Assembly (NCBI GenBank): GCA_964452465.1
Contig: CAYVMD010000033.1
Location: forward strand, 1-22,697
Length of the DNA stretch: 22,697 bases
Direction of reading: 5' to 3'
Origin: CAYVMD01 sp964452465
Lineage (GTDB): Bacteria > Armatimonadota > JACIXR01
Shown here one piece after another: positions 20,444-22,697 of the stretch. Under the pieces are notes generated by a model that saw only the letters and a program-made list of their open reading frames with translations, searched no databases and was not told the origin of the DNA. Positions within the stretch are counted from its first letter, which is position 1. Every line of letters starts with the position of its first letter. The position numbers and the translations under genes are program-made.

Positions 20444-21324
20444 ACTATCGTATCCCGTACCTCCTCGAGGAACACGCTCTCCTTTTTGCTTCTTCCCTCC
20501 AAGAGAAAGATCTTATCCTCTTCCTCACAGTGCCAACAGTAAATATGAGCGTACCCCCCAAATGGAGGTGTGGTTCCGAAGATCTTCCTCTTGCCTTTTG
20601 CTCCCATTGCTCGATGACCCATATATTTTTCATTATACCATATCAATGAAAAACCGTTCAACCTCCTTTTAACTTGATTCTCCCACCAGTTTTCTAAGGT
20701 GGCGCTCTTCAATTGCCCTCTCGCTATGCTATATCTCTCTATTTTTAGCGACCTCCCCTTGTCCTTAAATGAAAGCATTATCCATGCGGTATACAATTTT
20801 ATGTCCACCAATTGAAAGGTCTCGGGAACCTTCGTTGCAAAGCCGTAAAATGCCCAAAGGGTTTTCCCGTCTTCGGGATGGTCGGTGATGGAGGAAAGGA
20901 TGTGCCCCGCTCCTGGGGGAATATCTTTGCCCACTATTTGTGCCATCACTATCCTGCCACATTCCTTACACTGCCATATCCTACCTATCCCTTTCCTATC
21001 GCTCCGCCAGGAGAAAACCAAAGTCTCTCTATCTCGCCTTTGCAGAAAGGGAGGGGCTGGACTCTTCCTGAACTGGAAGGGTATCTTCTTCTTCGCGACC
21101 TCCTTCTTAATCCTACCGATGAAGTTATCCAGCACATTTTCCAAAATAACAGGACCCTTCGGCTTTATCCACTTGATCTCTACATAGGAAGTAGCGTAGG
21201 GATCATCCACTCGCATATATTCCTCCGCGCTTCCACTACTGCTAACAGCTGCCAAACTCCAATCCTTCGGCACCTCTACCACAACACCTTGCCATCCTAT
21301 GTGTGTCGTCTCCTTGGTTTGCAT
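20431..21324 (-). CDS. Uncharacterised protein with two CxxC motifs, first gene of the ABC/PqqD operon
   Basis: I do not recognise this 297-residue protein. No signal peptide or membrane helix is visible. The first 55 residues (HIGWQGVVVEVPKDW, MRVDDP, YVEIKWIKP) look like a beta-rich domain. WQCKECGRIV (C119, C122) and HIYCWHCEEE (C263, C266) could together bind one zinc ion, with the region between them repeating a similar beta layout (GFATKVPETFQL...). The ATG is chosen because a TATAAT lies 12 nt upstream and the frame before it is promoter; a longer frame to 21345 would start inside the -10 box. Overlap with the PqqD-like gene suggests the products work together. Confidence 0.75.
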   Translation of the reverse strand: MQTKETTHIGWQGVVVEVPKDWSLAAVSSSGSAEEYMRVDDPYATSYVEIKWIKPKGPVILENVLDNFIGRIKKEVAKKKIPFQFRKSPAPPFLQRRDRETLVFSWRSDRKGIGRIWQCKECGRIVMAQIVGKDIPPGAGHILSSITDHPEDGKTLWAFYGFATKVPETFQLVDIKLYTAWIMLSFKDKGRSLKIERYSIARGQLKSATLENWWENQVKRRLNGFSLIWYNEKYMGHRAMGAKGKRKIFGTTPPFGGYAHIYCWHCEEEDKIFLLEGRSKKESVFLEEVRDTIVCHS

Positions 21325-21336
21325 CTCTAAGATTAA

Positions 21337-21365
21337 ATTATACAAACTCTCCCTTTCCCCTTCAA
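21337..21365 (-). promoter_or_regulatory. Promoter of the Cys-protein/PqqD/ABC operon, nearly leaderless
   Basis: Leftward TTGAAG (21360-21365), 17-nt spacer, TATAAT (21337-21342), then 12 nt to the ATG. It lies in the 45-bp gap after the CBM9 protein gene and should drive the seven-gene run down to hypE. The leader is too short for an SD. Confidence 0.65.
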
Positions 21366-21369
21366 TCCC

Positions 21370-22697
21370 TCACTTCTGTTCGATGAGGAGCATATTCCAA
21401 TAGAGGCGAGGATCCTTCTCCTTTGCTAACCCTCCTCCCCATTCTATCCAAGCCTTCCTCCCTTCTCCATCGCTATCGTTTACGAGCAAGGAGATACCTA
21501 TCAAGGTGCCCGGCTTAACCGCTACTCCCAACTCGCTGTATGGCACTGCAGCCTCGTAAATAGTGCGATTTCCTTCCCTTCTTATCACGAGCCCGGGCAA
21601 TTTATACTCGCCTTGGAAGGCAAATCCCGGTGCATGCCATATCCAAAGCATCGTCCCCTTGGGGGTGAGGGCAAGCCCCGCTTCCACATAGAAAACTCCT
21701 TGGGGATCGTTTATGGGATCGAGTGCCAAGCCTATTTGTATGCTGTCCCCCTGCCAAATGTCTTCCCCTTGGAAGGGTTGATGAAACACATCGTCCTTAA
21801 CCTCCATGGCAAAATATACACTATTGCTATCCCAAAGGAAGTAGGCGGTAGCAGATAGATCATCCTCTCCGTTCCATTTTCCTTCTGTCTTTCCATATTT
21901 ATCCAACCTTATGGGAATAGCAGCGTTCCATTCGTTCTCCCCTATTACTCCGTCTATCGTGGGTGGAGTGGAGGTCTTGAGGCAGGGATAATAGGTAAGG
22001 GTCTTCTCCTGGGAGACGGAGAGGCTCCCCGCTTGAAGAGAGGCGCTTAACTGGTAGGCTCGAGCGTATTCTATTGGCTTTTGCACGGGATATTGAAGGG
22101 ATGTATCGCCCTGCTTAACCGTAACCTCTTTTTCCTCTTCTATGCCTAATTCAGTGCTCCTTATAGTGATCCGACCAGGGATCTCCTGGGAGGCTCTGCT
22201 CCTTATTATCACTTCCAGAGAGGGAGCGAGGGTAGGGGAAAGCGAGGGTTTCAGGAGGAGGGAGAAGGGGCGAGTGACCTCTGCTAATGCATAGGCGGAA
22301 GCAACGACGCCGTCCTTGGATTTCAATACTGCTTTCAAGGGATAAGAGCCTTCCGCTTCCAGGGGGATCTGTATTTTGAAGTTCACATATTGATAATCAC
22401 CTCCTGGTAGTTTATATCCCTGCGCGGAAGGTTCCACTCTCCAACCGGAAGGCGGAATGAGGGATACCTCTCCTTCCCAAGGTTTGCTGAAGGTGTTCTC
22501 TATCAGGAGGGAAATCTCGCTCTCGGTCCCTCCCGTGAGGCGGAAGCGAGAGATCAGGAATTGGAGGGGAGGGCTGACAACCTCCCACTTCTCCACACCC
22601 TCCAAATAAATGGGTTCGGTGGTTAACCGAAGTATCAACTGCCCCTCCTTCACTGGTATATTCTGGGGCTTTCCATACATATCATAGATCTTTAACT
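21370..22697 (-). CDS. C-terminal part of a large secreted glycosidase-like protein with CBM9-like domain (partial)
   Basis: The frame is open through the right edge, and the first visible residues (LKIYDMYGKPQ, then GQLILRLTTEPIYLEG) look like the closing beta-sandwich of a glycoside hydrolase rather than a true N-terminus. Therefore the apparent Met at 22680 is probably internal. About 200 residues of Ig-like or fibronectin-like beta domains follow (GWRVEP, then NFKIQIPLEAEGSYPLKAVL). The last 200 residues resemble a family 9 carbohydrate-binding/DOMON-like domain: PTIDGVIGENEWNAA, AYFLWDSNSVYFAMEVKDD, QGDSIQIGLALDP, YEAAVPYSELG. Such domains tether secreted proteins to polysaccharides. The catalytic part, if any, is outside the window. 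It ends 45 nt before the next start and is separated from it by a promoter. Confidence 0.75.
   Translation of the reverse strand, partial: LKIYDMYGKPQNIPVKEGQLILRLTTEPIYLEGVEKWEVVSPPLQFLISRFRLTGGTESEISLLIENTFSKPWEGEVSLIPPSGWRVEPSAQGYKLPGGDYQYVNFKIQIPLEAEGSYPLKAVLKSKDGVVASAYALAEVTRPFSLLLKPSLSPTLAPSLEVIIRSRASQEIPGRITIRSTELGIEEEKEVTVKQGDTSLQYPVQKPIEYARAYQLSASLQAGSLSVSQEKTLTYYPCLKTSTPPTIDGVIGENEWNAAIPIRLDKYGKTEGKWNGEDDLSATAYFLWDSNSVYFAMEVKDDVFHQPFQGEDIWQGDSIQIGLALDPINDPQGVFYVEAGLALTPKGTMLWIWHAPGFAFQGEYKLPGLVIRREGNRTIYEAAVPYSELGVAVKPGTLIGISLLVNDSDGEGRKAWIEWGGGLAKEKDPRLYWNMLLIEQK

Noticed and set aside
18655..21324. RiPP biosynthetic cluster suggested by the PqqD-like protein
   Set aside because: No precursor-like small gene or peptide-modifying enzyme was seen beside it, and the nearby radical SAM protein is of the TIGR03960 type, not a SPASM peptide enzyme.

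Overview
The window looks like the chromosome of an uncultured, probably thermophilic bacterium. Bacterial signs are Shine-Dalgarno (SD) sequences, sigma70-like -35/-10 boxes, a tRNA-Leu with an encoded CCA end, a LolD/MacB-type ABC transporter and a Tat signal. Thermophily is suggested by a branched-polyamine-synthase-like N-terminus at the left edge and by AGG/AGA and ATA-rich codon use in most genes. The many secreted glycosidase-like proteins and the Tat-exported Fe-S aldo/keto reductase recall Armatimonadota or Planctomycetota-like lineages, but I cannot assign a phylum from the sequence alone.

Layout: (1) 1-644: start of a leftward BpsA-like gene, tRNA-Leu(CAA) and three recognisable promoters. 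(2) 645-2894: a CopA-type copper ATPase with unusual residues in three core motifs and a perfect 13-bp-arm palindrome at one of them. (3) 3043-8730: two secreted glycosidase-like genes. The first is a GH5-like enzyme with codon use unlike its neighbours; the second is an uncharacterised alpha/alpha-toroid protein that appears to share a module with the first. (4) 8704-11627: a Trm9/ALKBH8-like methyltransferase divergent from a bacterial Elp3, followed by a tightly coupled HD-domain protein. This is a candidate wobble-uridine (cm5U to mcm5U) tRNA modification locus. (5) 11642-15157: Tat-exported aldo/keto reductase and a secreted six-hairpin glycosidase. (6) 15163-21324, leftward: a seven-gene run starting from a near-leaderless promoter. 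It encodes a four-Cys protein of unknown function, a PqqD-like protein, a very short FtsX-like permease, a LolD/MacB-like ATPase, a TIGR03960-type radical SAM protein, a DUF2344/TIGR03936 protein and HypE. (7) 21370-22697: C-terminal part of a large secreted protein ending in a CBM9-like domain.

How the genes fit together: the glycosidases, the CBM9 protein and the reductase fit a polysaccharide-degrading lifestyle. The Elp3 and Trm9-like pair is the most coherent two-step pathway. The Cys-protein/PqqD/mini-FtsX/ATPase block has the tight overlaps of a dedicated machine whose substrate is unknown. No transposase, integrase, CRISPR array or rRNA was seen. All assignments are from reading the sequence; no database search was run.
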